Shown here: in pieces, positions 34,740-42,414 of the stretch | Position numbering within the stretch: the stretch's first letter is position 1 | How the letters are laid out: the number at the start of each line of letters is the position of its first letter | Source: Salana multivorans | GTDB lineage: Bacteria > Actinomycetota > Actinomycetes > Actinomycetales > Beutenbergiaceae | Length of the DNA stretch: 64,000 nt | Reading direction: 5' to 3' | NCBI RefSeq assembly: GCF_003751805.1 | Contig: NZ_RKHQ01000001.1 | Span: forward strand, 2,728,001-2,792,000 | Notes under the pieces: model-generated | Told to the model about the DNA's origin: nothing | Databases searched by the model: none | Seen by the model: only the letters and a program-made list of their open reading frames with translations | Translations under genes and position numbers: made by a program

Positions 34740-34937
34740 CTACTCGCCGCGTCCGTATGCCTGCCGCTGTGCTCGTCGCATCCCGGCGAGGATGGGGGTG
34801 AGGTCGGCGTGGTCGGTGAACTGGTGCATGGTCTCGGTGTTGCCGTCGCTGCTGACGATGCAGACGAGCTGCCCGCCGCGGGACCATTGGGTCTCGATGT
34901 AGCCGGTGTCGGTGTAGGTGCGTTCGCGAGGCATCAC
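34740..34937 (-). CDS. Small hypothetical protein
   Basis: A 65-residue protein (TYTDTGYIETQWSRGGQLV, then DHADLTPILAGMRRAQR) with a good AGGAGAGG ribosome binding site. Function unknown. Pattern suggests a small beta sheet followed by a helix. Confidence 0.6.
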   Translation of the reverse strand: MMPRERTYTDTGYIETQWSRGGQLVCIVSSDGNTETMHQFTDHADLTPILAGMRRAQRQAYGRGE

Positions 34938-35064
34938 GCCTCTCCTGTCTGCCCTTCACGGGCGTGGGGTCCGGGCTCGCTGTTTTCGGTCCGGAGGTTA
35001 GGTGGAAGCGCTACCGTCGGCGGTGTCGGGCGCAACGCCGCGCCCGCGTGAGATTGAGGAGCCG

Positions 35065-35229
35065 ATGATGGCTATAAGTACCTCGCCGTACCACTCGACG
35101 GACTTGAGGGACCCGAGGGTCTATCACGACTACAGGGACTGTCCGAATGGGCAGCAGATCAGTCCCGGCAACCGAGCTGCGGGGAAGGGCGGCTTGCCGC
35201 GCTGCGGTAGCTGCAAGCGTCTGGACTAG
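35065..35229 (+). CDS. Small Cys-containing protein of 54 residues
   Basis: Start MMAIS or MAIS (35065 or 35068) with a GAGGAG site upstream. The sequence STSPYHSTDLRDPRVYHDY, then GKGGLPRCGSCKRLD, matches a pattern of small phage and bacterial proteins with YHD, one Cys in the middle and a terminal C-x2-C, probably binding a metal. Isolated rightward gene. Confidence 0.65.
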   Translation: MMAISTSPYHSTDLRDPRVYHDYRDCPNGQQISPGNRAAGKGGLPRCGSCKRLD

Positions 35230-35362
35230 TCGAGCGCGAGCGGGGCCAGGGTGTCGTGGGCGCCTGGCCTCGCTCGCGGCGGGCGACTCGGGTTGGTGAC
35301 GCGGTCGAGTCGGTGGAGGACCGCCGTCGTGCCGGGGTTCGTGGGCCTGGGGCATGACGAAG

Positions 35363-35388
35363 GCCCGGGAGCTGTGCTCTCCGGGCCT
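35363..35388. terminator. Stem-loop after the small Cys protein region
   Basis: ggcccggga and ctccgggcc form a stem with small loop, followed on the + strand by ggttttgggtgttgtt. Works as a rightward terminator by position. On the - strand the arm is followed by cttcgtcatgcc, the same sequence as in two other start-associated stem-loops. Confidence 0.55.
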
Positions 35389-35454
35389 GGTTTTGGGTGT
35401 TGTTCAACACCGTCGCATACAGCGTACCTGACTGGTCAAGGATCTGGCGTGGCT

Positions 35455-36258
35455 CTAGCCGGCGCGTCGCGCTCCCCACCGCTCAGCGAGGTCGAGCGCT
35501 TCTCGGAGTCGGTAGAGGCCGGACTCGGGGTATGCCTCGGGGAGCCTGGGGGGTCGCGACTTGAGCTCTTGCGTCCATGACTGGACGGTCTTGAGTGGGA
35601 CGGTGTGCCCGAGCACGACGAGGGCGGCGCGGATCTCGGTCTGGGTCATGAGCATCTTCTCGAGCTCGGCGCGGACGTGGTCGCGTTGGGCCTCGAGGGT
35701 GGTTTCTCCACGGCAGGCGGGGCAGCTCATGGTGGTTCTGCCGGGGCGGAGGTAGAGCGAGCCGGGGCAGGGGTCGCCGGCGAGGTAGTCCTCGCCGTCC
35801 CAGCTCAGCGGGGTTACGACCTTGAGTGGGCAGTCGCCCATGTAGGTGGGGGGCGCGGGGCGTTCGAGCGCTCGCCGGACCTTCTCGCTGTACTCGTGGG
35901 CCCAGTCGCAGAAGGCGAGCGCGGTTCGCTCGTCGGCGGTGGTCCAGTGCCCGAAGTGCTCTGCGACCTCGGTGAGCAGGTGGGGCATGACGCTGGTTCG
36001 AGGCGCCCATGGCCGGCCGTCGGCGTCGACCGTCTCGTCGCAGAGCACGTGCGCGAGCGAGCGGGTCTCGGTCTCGATCTCGTGCAGCAGGTCGCTGATG
36101 TGGATGTCGATGACGAGCGGCTGCTCGTGGCTGCCGCTGGTGCGTCCGGTGAGAGGGCTTCCTCCTTCGCGTCGGAGCCTGGCCTTGAGGTCGGGCCATC
36201 GCTGGGCGATGTAGACGAGGTTGTCGCGGGCGTCGAGGTCGTCCTGGACTGTGGTCAC
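35455..36258 (-). CDS. Hypothetical phage protein with zinc ribbon and C-terminal HTH
   Basis: A 267-residue protein. It has a treble-clef-like Cys region (MGDCPLKV...GDPCPGSLYL, TMSCPACRGET at about 155-200) and a C-terminal MTQTEIRAALVVLGHTVPLKTVQSW helix-turn-helix. Similar proteins are common in actinophage early regions; role probably regulatory. GTG start with AGGAGG 5 bases upstream. Confidence 0.7.
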   Translation of the reverse strand: MTTVQDDLDARDNLVYIAQRWPDLKARLRREGGSPLTGRTSGSHEQPLVIDIHISDLLHEIETETRSLAHVLCDETVDADGRPWAPRTSVMPHLLTEVAEHFGHWTTADERTALAFCDWAHEYSEKVRRALERPAPPTYMGDCPLKVVTPLSWDGEDYLAGDPCPGSLYLRPGRTTMSCPACRGETTLEAQRDHVRAELEKMLMTQTEIRAALVVLGHTVPLKTVQSWTQELKSRPPRLPEAYPESGLYRLREALDLAERWGARRAG

Positions 36259-36277
36259 GTGTCCTCCTGGCATGACG

Positions 36278-36306
36278 AAGCCCCCAGGTGGTGGTCCTGG
36301 GGGCTT
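36278..36306 (-). promoter_or_regulatory. Start-associated stem-loop
   Basis: Perfect 11-bp arms 36278-36288 and 36296-36306 with loop tggtggt, followed on the coding strand by cgtcatgccaggaggacac and the GTG at 36258. Confidence 0.65.
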
Positions 36307-36330
36307 GGGGTTGGGGGTTGGGTTGTGGGG

Positions 36331-36570
36331 CTAGTCGTCGCCGTGCTGGTAGCTGTCGCGGTCGATGTCACGCCAGGTTTCGATGAGGCCACGGATGGTG
36401 AGTCGTGAGCCGTGGCTGGTGACGTGGATGCTGGCGGTGTCGTCGGCCTATTCGGTGAGGGTGGTGGTTTCGGTGAGGACGATCCAGGCTCCGGGGGTGT
36501 CACCGGCGCATTCGTCGGCGATGTGTGCGGCGATGGCTTCGGCGAGTGCGGCCTTGGTGTCGGCGCTCAC
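36331..36570 (-). pseudogene. Small gene interrupted by an in-frame amber codon
   Basis: From the GTG at 36568-36570 the frame encodes 40 residues (VSADTKAALAEAIAAHIADE ... TETTTLTE), then TAG at 36448-36450, then 38 more sensible residues (ADDTASIHVTSHGSRLTIRG ... DSYQHGDD) to a second TAG. One base (TAG from CAG) separates it from an intact 79-residue protein. Either a nonsense mutation, a read-through site, or two proteins. Confidence 0.55.
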
Positions 36571-37197
36571 GTCTCGTCCCGATCGATGACGTGCCCGCAG
36601 TCGGCGCAGACGAGCCGGATGGGGTCGCAGGGGGGTGGCGTCGCTGACCGTCTGCCTGTGGTCGCAGGCGGGCGGCTCGTAGGTGCCGAAGGCACGCAGG
36701 AGCCCGCCCTTCGGGAAGGCGGACGCGGGTATCACGGGGCAACCGTCCGTCAGTCGCGGCCAGTCCTCGGCGTCGCGCCGGGGCACCTCCACGGGTCCGC
36801 CGCTCGCGTATCGCGGCGGCTCGTAGGTGCCGAAGGCGGGCGCGGTGAGCCTCGCGAAGCCGCTTCGAATTGCGTCTGCGATCTCCTGCATGGTGAGGGT
36901 CTCGCGCTGAGTCGGGACGTCGGGTGTGCGCCAGTAGGTGACGCTCTCGACGGTGCAGCCGGTCTCTCCGCACGGGTGGATGTGCGAGTGCGGCAGGGTG
37001 ACCTCGGTGAGCCCGAGCGCCTCCACGATCTTCTCGGCGACATGCTCGGCGTGCCTGTGCGCGGCGGCCCGACGGGTGCCGGGGATGAGCCCGTTGTCTC
37101 CGCAGGCGCACTCCCAGCGGGAGCCGCCCGCCGTGCCGCCACCGATGCTGGCTGGCTGGTGCGCGTAGACCGCGCTGGCGATGGTGTCGATGGTCAT
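36567..37197 (-). pseudogene. Zinc-ribbon hypothetical protein with a poly-G frameshift
   Basis: From ATG 37195-37197 the frame encodes MTIDTIASAVYAHQPAS, a Cys-rich centre (WECACGDNG, CGETGC) and a 9-residue AFGTYEPP-type motif found twice. At the six-base run 36630-36635 one base too many moves the frame out of a natural ending (CDPIRLVCADCGHVIDRDET then TGA overlapping the next GTG). As given, translation runs on into the downstream gene to 36448. True indel or sequencing error cannot be told. Confidence 0.6.
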
Positions 37198-37352
37198 GCG
37201 GTCCTCCTGGTGATGCTCGTGAAGCTGGGTCGGAGTGCCGTCCCGGTCCCCCAGCAGCGGGGGCACACGACCGGGTAGCCGGTCGGGTAGATCGCGCCGA
37301 CGCCCCGGCACTTGGGGCATGTGATCCGGGGCGGCCAGGCGAGCGCGGGCAT
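37194..37352 (-). CDS. Small zinc-finger protein with DnaJ-like CxxCxGxG motifs
   Basis: A 52-residue protein containing CPKCRGVG and CPRCWGTG, two copies of the C-x2-C-x-G-x-G motif that forms the zinc centre in DnaJ. Stop overlaps the next ATG. Such mini-fingers occur singly in phages; a chaperone or nucleic-acid role is unproven. Confidence 0.65.
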   Translation of the reverse strand: MPALAWPPRITCPKCRGVGAIYPTGYPVVCPRCWGTGTALRPSFTSITRRTA

Positions 37353-37690
37353 CACGCACCCCCGAGCTGCTTCGTGCGAATCGCCTCGTGCCGGTCGGCG
37401 TCGGGCCAGCCGGCGATGGGCGTGTGCTCCCCGCCGTGACCCTTATCCCTGCGGCACAGGTGGATGCTGCACTCGGCCACGAAGTCCTCGTCGGGGTAGA
37501 GCGACTCGTCGAGGAGGTTCTCGGGCACGTTGTGTCCGGCGGCGACATGCTCACGTAGGTGGGCGACGATCTCGGCGGCGGAGTGGAAGTCCCACTGGTC
37601 GCTGAGGATGCAGCCACAGCATGCGACGTAGCCGGCGATGTCGCCGTACACGTACACGTCGGAGCTGGGGCCGAAGCGTGCGTAACTCAC
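37352..37690 (-). CDS. Hypothetical phage protein with Cys/His motif
   Basis: A 112-residue protein (VYGDIAGYVACCGCILSDQW, HLREHVAAGHNVP, ECSIHLCRRDKGHGGEHTP). The C-C-x-C and H-L-x2-H spacing suggests a zinc site. GTG start; overlaps both neighbours. Function unknown. Confidence 0.6.
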   Translation of the reverse strand: MSYARFGPSSDVYVYGDIAGYVACCGCILSDQWDFHSAAEIVAHLREHVAAGHNVPENLLDESLYPDEDFVAECSIHLCRRDKGHGGEHTPIAGWPDADRHEAIRTKQLGGA

Positions 37691-38055
37691 GACGCCTCCC
37701 CGAGCACGCGGCGGGCGACGGCGGTGGCGGACATCTCGGCGGCGGTGATCCGTGCCGTGACGCCGCGCCGCTCGATGCCGGTGGCGGTGTCGTCGAGGTG
37801 GCCCGCCAGCGCGAGCGCCACGCCGGGCCCCATCGCGGCGATCAGGGTGGCGTCGGTGACGGTGAGCATCACCTCGTCGCAGACCACGAAGCCGCCTTCG
37901 CTCGTGACCCCGGATGCGTGCGGGACGTGGTCGAGGCTGGGGTCTCCGGTCGACCCGTCGCACAGCAGTGCGTGCCACGGCCCGGGTGCCGCGGCGTCGG
38001 CCATGTCCCGGAGCTTGGTCGCGGCCCTGCGCAGGGTGTCGATGTGGGTGCTCAC
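37687..38055 (-). CDS. Hypothetical phage protein
   Basis: A 122-residue protein starting VSTHIDTLRRAATKLRDMAD, with AAAPGPWHALLCDGSTGDPS and DATLIAAMGPGVALALAGHLD. This recurring actinophage pattern (HIDTLR, PGPW, a middle D-A-x2-IA) is conserved but has no known function. GTG start with 4-base overlap. Confidence 0.65.
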   Translation of the reverse strand: MSTHIDTLRRAATKLRDMADAAAPGPWHALLCDGSTGDPSLDHVPHASGVTSEGGFVVCDEVMLTVTDATLIAAMGPGVALALAGHLDDTATGIERRGVTARITAAEMSATAVARRVLGEAS

Positions 38056-38633
38056 TGGTCGGCTCCGATCGCGTCGAGGCAGGTGATGATCTCGTAGGCG
38101 GTCGCCCACGCGCGCATCGGGTGGGTGTTGGCCTCCGGGAGGAGGCCGACGACGGCGCGGAGCCGGGTCAGGTCCATTCCGGGTCGCCACCCGTGGTCGA
38201 CGTCGGCTGTGGTGGCCTGGATGCAGCCGATCACCTCGGCGCGGTCGAGGATCAGCCACTTGTCGCCCTGCCCGGGTGTGAGGGTGAGGCCGCGGCGCTC
38301 GGCCAGGTCGAGGTAGATCGGGGAGATGCCACGGCCCGGGTCGACCTCGCCGGGCTGGAGCCACGTCGTGACCCGCTCTGCGACACCGCCGGGGGCTGTC
38401 ACCCACTCCTGGAGTCGGCCCGGCGCTCCGGTGAGCCGGTCGGCGCGGACGAGGATGTAGCGGTCGGTCACCCACTCCACGCCGTCCACCTCGAGGCGGA
38501 CGAGCAGGCCGGCGTCGGGGACGCAGGAGTCGCAGCAGTCCAGCTCGCCGACGCCCTCCCATGCGGTCGTGTAGGGGGCGAGGTCGGCGAAGTCGATCAT
38601 CCGGGGCTCGATGGTCTCGGGTGTGCTGCTCAT
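38052..38633 (-). CDS. Hypothetical phage protein
   Basis: A 193-residue soluble protein (EGVGELDCCDSCVPDAGLL, WVTDRYILVRADRL, GISPIYLDLAERRGLTLTPG). Not recognised. Preceded by CTAGGAGA as ribosome binding site and, further upstream, by a stem-loop. Confidence 0.6.
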   Translation of the reverse strand: MSSTPETIEPRMIDFADLAPYTTAWEGVGELDCCDSCVPDAGLLVRLEVDGVEWVTDRYILVRADRLTGAPGRLQEWVTAPGGVAERVTTWLQPGEVDPGRGISPIYLDLAERRGLTLTPGQGDKWLILDRAEVIGCIQATTADVDHGWRPGMDLTRLRAVVGLLPEANTHPMRAWATAYEIITCLDAIGADQ

Positions 38634-38673
38634 GGGTGTCTCCTAGGTGGCGTCGGGGTGGTGGGTGCAGGAA

Positions 38674-38701
38674 GGGGCCGCACCTGGTGTGGTGCGGCCC
38701 C
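38674..38701 (-). promoter_or_regulatory. Start-associated stem-loop
   Basis: Perfect 11-bp arms 38674-38684 and 38691-38701 with a 6-base loop between the SSB gene and the 193-residue gene; followed on the coding strand by ttcctgcaccc. Confidence 0.65.
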
Positions 38702-38715
38702 TCGAGGTTGGTGGC

Positions 38716-39156
38716 TCAAAACGGGGGTTCTGAGTTGTCGTAGCCGCCGGCCGCGGCCTGGCTGGTGCCGCCGCCCTGCCACGGGTCGGCCTGGGACGTG
38801 CTGCGGTGGCCCTGGGGCCAGCCGTCGCGGGGCTTGGCGATACCGAGCTGGTCGGCGCGAACGTCGAGGCTGGTGCGCTTCTCGCCGTTGTGCTCGTACT
38901 CGCGGACGGTCAGCGGCCCGGTGACCTTGACCCGCATGCCCTTCGTGAGCAGCTCGGCGTGCATCTCGCCGGGGCGGCCCCAGGACGAGATCCGGTACCA
39001 GACGGTCGGCCCGGTGTCCTCCCACTCCCCGGCGGCGTTGCGCCTCTGGGGGGTGACGGGGATGGAGAACTCGCACACGGCGTCACCGGACGGGGTGAAC
39101 TTCAGCGTCGAGTCCTGGGCGACGAAGCCCTCGATCGTGATGGTGGCGGATGCCAT
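38716..39156 (-). CDS. ssb: Single-stranded DNA-binding protein
   Basis: A 146-residue OB-fold SSB (TITIEGFVAQDSTLKFTPSG, CEFSIPVTPQRRN, WYRISSWGRPGEMHAELLTKG, GPLTVREYEHNG) with a Gly/Gln-rich tail ending in EPPF, which resembles the acidic-hydrophobic tip used by SSBs to recruit partners. Lies next to the helicase gene. Confidence 0.92.
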   Translation of the reverse strand: MASATITIEGFVAQDSTLKFTPSGDAVCEFSIPVTPQRRNAAGEWEDTGPTVWYRISSWGRPGEMHAELLTKGMRVKVTGPLTVREYEHNGEKRTSLDVRADQLGIAKPRDGWPQGHRSTSQADPWQGGGTSQAAAGGYDNSEPPF

Positions 39157-39159
39157 GGT

Positions 39160-40383
39160 CTAGCTCCATTTCTCGTGCGCACCGGACGGGGTCCAGGTGC
39201 CTGATGTGGTGTCGTCGGAGACCCAGGGCCATCCCGACGTGGTGCCTCGGCGGAGGCGGGCCGGCCAGCTGCGTTCGTCTCGGTCGCCTCGCCATCGGAC
39301 GAGGTCGACCGCGGCGGGATCTCCGGAGACGGCGCGCAGACCCATACCGAACTCGGGCCAGCCGAGCAGGGCGGCGGACCCGCGTGGGCGGAGGTTGCGC
39401 TCCCCGTCGCCGGTCTGGGCGTGGCCGGCATGGGCCTCCATGACGAGCGCCAGACCCCGGGCTCTGAGGGAGTCCAGGGCGTCGATGAGGGGTGCGGCGT
39501 CGTCGTCGGAGGTGATGGCGCGGGGGACGAGCTTGTACAGCGGCCCGATCGCGAGCATCTGCGGATCGTGCTCGTCGACGAGTCGATGCACGGCCGAGAG
39601 GTCCCGGTCGGTGGTGATGTCGAGCCGGGCGACGCACGCGATGTGCACGGTGTCGGCCGGGTCGACACTTCCGCGGCGTGCGGCGTGCCGGGCGATGTAG
39701 CCCGCCTTGCGCCGCCACTGCTTCTCGCTGTTCTCGGCGTCGACCACGAGGCAGCGGACGGGCTCGATCTGCTCGAAGGTCACCGGGTGCACCCCGGCTG
39801 CGGACGCGAGGACGATCTGCCTCACCCAGGTACTTTTCCCAGCGCCCTCACCGCCGGTCAGGACGAGCCGGTCGCGCCGCTCCAGCAGTCCGGGGATCAG
39901 CCAGTCGTACTCGTCGCTGCCCTCCAGCAGGTGCCCGAGCGTGGGTGCCTGGAGTCCGCCCGTGGGTTTCGTCGACACCCCAGCCATGACCTCGCGTGCG
40001 GCGGTCATGGCCTGGGTGGCGTCGATCTCGGACGAGCCGATCTGTGCGAGCCGCTGCCCCGCGACGACCAGGCGCCGCTTGGTGGCGGCGTCGGCCACGA
40101 TCTGCGCGTAGTAGTCCGCGTTGGCTGCGGTGGGGGTGCTGGCGAAGATCTGGTGTACCCGCTCGTGAGGTAGTCCCCGGATGCCCTCGGCGGCCGCCCG
40201 GTCCACGAACGTGATCGGGTCGATCTTGTCGCCAGCCGCGCGCATCTGCTGGAGCAGTGCGTAGCCGCGACCGAGCGCGACGTCTTGGAAGTCGTCGGCT
40301 GTGATGTGGTCGGCGACGAGCGCGAGACTGCCCGGGCTGAGGAGCGCCGCCCCGATGACCGCAGCCTCGGCCTCGGCGCTCAC
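39160..40383 (-). CDS. DnaB-like replicative helicase/ATPase
   Basis: A 407-residue protein. Residues 1-110 match the DnaB N-terminal domain (EAAVIGAALLSPGSLALV, DFQDVALGRGYALLQQM, ERVHQIFASTPTAANADYYA). The rest is a RecA-like/RepA-type ATPase with Walker A GGEGAGKST and Walker B-like CLVVDAEN and LVMEAHAGH. Presumably the phage replicative helicase. GTG start with GTGA overlap. Confidence 0.85.
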   Translation of the reverse strand: MSAEAEAAVIGAALLSPGSLALVADHITADDFQDVALGRGYALLQQMRAAGDKIDPITFVDRAAAEGIRGLPHERVHQIFASTPTAANADYYAQIVADAATKRRLVVAGQRLAQIGSSEIDATQAMTAAREVMAGVSTKPTGGLQAPTLGHLLEGSDEYDWLIPGLLERRDRLVLTGGEGAGKSTWVRQIVLASAAGVHPVTFEQIEPVRCLVVDAENSEKQWRRKAGYIARHAARRGSVDPADTVHIACVARLDITTDRDLSAVHRLVDEHDPQMLAIGPLYKLVPRAITSDDDAAPLIDALDSLRARGLALVMEAHAGHAQTGDGERNLRPRGSAALLGWPEFGMGLRAVSGDPAAVDLVRWRGDRDERSWPARLRRGTTSGWPWVSDDTTSGTWTPSGAHEKWS

Positions 40384-40799
40384 CGTGCGTCGCTCGGGTC
40401 GGGCGGAGCGAGCGCCCGGAGTCCCTGGGTCGCGAGGCTGGCGGCGACGTCGGGGTAGGCGCCGCCGATGACAGCCTCGTGGTACTCCGCCCGCCATGCT
40501 CGCTCCTGGTCGGCGGTGAGCCCGCCCGGGGGGTCGATCTGCTGGGCGCGACGGGCGCGGTCCGACTCCAGCACCCCCCACCGGCGAGCCTCCCGGATGC
40601 CGGCGATCACGTCGCCTGGGGTGACCCATCGCTCGCGGCTGGTGCGGGCGCGGACCATGTCCCGGACGACCTGCTGGGCGTCCTGGTATGCGACGTCGTG
40701 GAGGGCGTCGGCCCACACGGCCGCCTGGCCCTCCATCGCGCCGACGAGTCCGGCGCGGTTGAGGTAGGCGACGACCTTGGCGGCTTCGATGCGGTTCAT
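40380..40799 (-). CDS. Probable helicase-associated replication protein
   Basis: A 139-residue helical protein (MNRIEAAKVVAYLNRAG, WADALHDVAYQDAQQVVRDMV, WVTPGDVIAGIREARR). This pattern occurs between initiator-like and DnaB-like genes in actinophages and may act as helicase loader. Call rests on location and pattern. Confidence 0.6.
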   Translation of the reverse strand: MNRIEAAKVVAYLNRAGLVGAMEGQAAVWADALHDVAYQDAQQVVRDMVRARTSRERWVTPGDVIAGIREARRWGVLESDRARRAQQIDPPGGLTADQERAWRAEYHEAVIGGAYPDVAASLATQGLRALAPPDPSDAR

Positions 40800-41548
40800 G
40801 AGGTGATCTCCTTCGGCTGGTCGTGCTCGCGCTGGGCGTCCCACGCGATCGCGGCGTCCATCTCGCGGCGGAGGATGTCGGCCTGACGGTCCGAGGGGCG
40901 CCGCCCGCGAGCGCTGTCCCGGGCGGCGTACTCGGCGGCCTTGGTGAGCCAGGAACGGAAGGCGGCATTCCAGTCCCGGGCGCGTCGGTCGTTGGTGGCG
41001 GCGTGGTTCCGAAACGCCTCCGCCGTGGCGTCGAGGTCGAGACCCAGCTCGGCGGCCCGTCTCCTGTGTCCCTCGTCTGGCGTCCAGTCGTCCGGGAGGG
41101 GCCGCTCAGGCTTCCGGCGAGGAGAAACAGTTACTCCGTTAGGAGTAACCGGGCCGGGACGGGACGGGACGGGGTTCCCGTTTGCTTCAAGCCCAGGTGA
41201 AGCATTTGCTTCACGCCTGCTTCGCCCGGAGGCGAGCCCGCCCTTGCGCCCAGCCTCGGCGCGGAGGGCTCGTTTCGCCCGCACTTCCGCCGATGTGGGC
41301 TGAAACTCGGCCCACCCGTGGAACTCGAAGCCGCCCTCGATCTCGCGCCACAATCCGGAGTGGACCAGAGCTCTGGCGTGACCCAGACTGTGGCCGAGTA
41401 TGCGCAGAGTTGCGTACGGAACGCGCCCATCTTGCTCCTGATGTGCGCTCCAACTGCCCGCGGTGACCCACAGTCCGCGCGCCGCCGGTGGGGTCGCGAG
41501 CCACTTCGGGTGCGACCAGAGCCGGTCGTCGACCTTGAACCAGGTCAC
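40796..41548 (-). CDS. Replisome organizer / replication initiation protein
   Basis: A 250-residue protein. The N-terminal domain (TWFKVDDRLWSHPKWLATPP, GRVPYATLRILGHSLGHARA) is a winged-helix type seen in actinophage replication proteins. A Pro-rich linker follows (about 118-148), then a helical C-terminal domain (DLDATAEAFRNHAATNDRRA, WNAAFRSWLTKAAEYA). Inverted and direct repeats lie in the linker-coding DNA, as in lambda O. GTG start. Confidence 0.75.
   Translation of the reverse strand: MTWFKVDDRLWSHPKWLATPPAARGLWVTAGSWSAHQEQDGRVPYATLRILGHSLGHARALVHSGLWREIEGGFEFHGWAEFQPTSAEVRAKRALRAEAGRKGGLASGRSRREANASPGLEANGNPVPSRPGPVTPNGVTVSPRRKPERPLPDDWTPDEGHRRRAAELGLDLDATAEAFRNHAATNDRRARDWNAAFRSWLTKAAEYAARDSARGRRPSDRQADILRREMDAAIAWDAQREHDQPKEITS
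41130..41213. other. Candidate phage replication origin
   Basis: Inside the replisome organizer gene: perfect 8-bp inverted repeat gttactcc-gtta-ggagtaac (41130-41149), three gggac direct repeats (41156-41170), tttgcttca twice (41181-41189, 41205-41213), and the inverted pair tgcttca/tgaagca (41183-41189, 41198-41204). The region is less GC-rich than its surroundings. Confidence 0.5.
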
Positions 41549-41718
41549 GGCATCTCCTCCTCGGTGTCGAGTAGTCGGGTGAGGGTGATGTCCTCGGCGG
41601 TCGCGCCCCGTAGGACGTGCTCGACCTCGCCGAGGACGGTGGGTAGGTGTCGGCCCTGGCTGGAGCCGATGATGGACAGGGCGACGTCGATGCGCCGCTG
41701 GGGTGGGTAGGGGGTCAC
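41545..41718 (-). CDS. Small hypothetical protein
   Basis: A 57-residue protein (VTPYPPQRRIDVALSIIG, then EVEHVLRGATAEDITLTRLL). GTG overlaps the preceding TGA and its own TGA overlaps the replisome organizer GTG. Function unknown. Confidence 0.55.
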   Translation of the reverse strand: MTPYPPQRRIDVALSIIGSSQGRHLPTVLGEVEHVLRGATAEDITLTRLLDTEEEMP

Positions 41719-41948
41719 CACTGGGACACCTCGTGTCGATGCTGTGCCGCGTCGGGGTCGGTCCCGATGCGCGCGAGGATCGCCTTGGCGTCGGCGATGG
41801 TCCGCGCCATCTCCGCGCGAGCCTCGCGCTGCCTGCGCATGCGCTGGACGGCGAGGGCCTCCCGTGTCTCTCGTAGAGCTGCGGCGTGGCCCTCGCTGTA
41901 GCCGCGTGCGTAGGCGTCCTCGGCGCACTCCCGGTAGACCGCGCTCAT
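41715..41948 (-). CDS. Small helical hypothetical protein
   Basis: A 77-residue, highly charged helical protein (EDAYARGYSEGHAAALRETRE, RMRRQREARAEMARTIADAK), probably a coiled coil. Overlaps both neighbours. Function unknown. Confidence 0.6.
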   Translation of the reverse strand: MSAVYRECAEDAYARGYSEGHAAALRETREALAVQRMRRQREARAEMARTIADAKAILARIGTDPDAAQHRHEVSQW

Positions 41949-42337
41949 CCGACCGTCGCCTCCTCTCGCACGATCTGGTCCCACAGTCGGAGCGCGTCCT
42001 CGGGTGTGATGCCGAGTCGCCTGATCGCGTCGTCCCAGGAGTACTCCAGGAGGGCCTCGCGGAGCCGGTCGAGGTCCACGTCGGGGGCGTCGTGGCCGGG
42101 GAACACGGGTGGTTGCCAGGTGCCGGGCCGGTGCTGGGTGACGTGTCGGCGGTAGACGCGGGTGTCGCCGACGATCCACACCTCGACGTAGGGCTGTCCC
42201 TCCCGGCCGGTGATGACGCCGTGCCACTCCTTCCCCTGGCTGGTCCAGGTGATGATGTCGCCGACATGAATCTCGTCCGGGTGACGGTCGCGGGTGCCCA
42301 TCGGCTGGCCGTGATGCGGGGTCGGTGGGGTCCTCAC
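41945..42337 (-). CDS. Hypothetical phage protein
   Basis: A 130-residue protein with a small beta-barrel-like core (IHVGDIITWTSQGKEWHGVITG, PYVEVWIVGDTRVYRRH) and a helical C terminus. The GTG at 42335-42337 is preceded by GGAAGGACTCACCGC, a ribosome binding site also used at other starts in this block. Function unknown. Confidence 0.6.
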   Translation of the reverse strand: MRTPPTPHHGQPMGTRDRHPDEIHVGDIITWTSQGKEWHGVITGREGQPYVEVWIVGDTRVYRRHVTQHRPGTWQPPVFPGHDAPDVDLDRLREALLEYSWDDAIRRLGITPEDALRLWDQIVREEATVG

Positions 42338-42370
42338 GCGGTGAGTCCTTCCATGAGTGAGGGCTGTGTA

Positions 42371-42400
42371 TTGACGCGTGTATTGACATCATGCATGATG
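42371..42400 (+). promoter_or_regulatory. Promoter and operator-like palindrome
   Basis: TTGACG (42371-42376), 17 bases, then CATGAT (42394-42399) form a promoter; a second TTGACA is at 42383-42388. The perfect palindrome catcatgcatgatg (42387-42400) covers the -10. The same CATC..ATGATG pattern occurs in the repressor control region at 55040-55092. Confidence 0.6.
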
Positions 42401-42414
42401 GGGGGATGGATGCG

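Noticed and set aside
35011-35355. A leftward 114-codon frame starting in the cttcgtcatgcc box
   Set aside because: Composition is Arg/Pro-rich as in GC-driven shadow frames, and it overlaps the well-supported small Cys protein on the other strand.
36664-36840. The 22-bp repeat inside the broken zinc-ribbon gene as an insertion target duplication
   Set aside because: The copies encode a repeated AFGTYEPP motif in frame and flank no mobile element; in-gene duplication is simpler.
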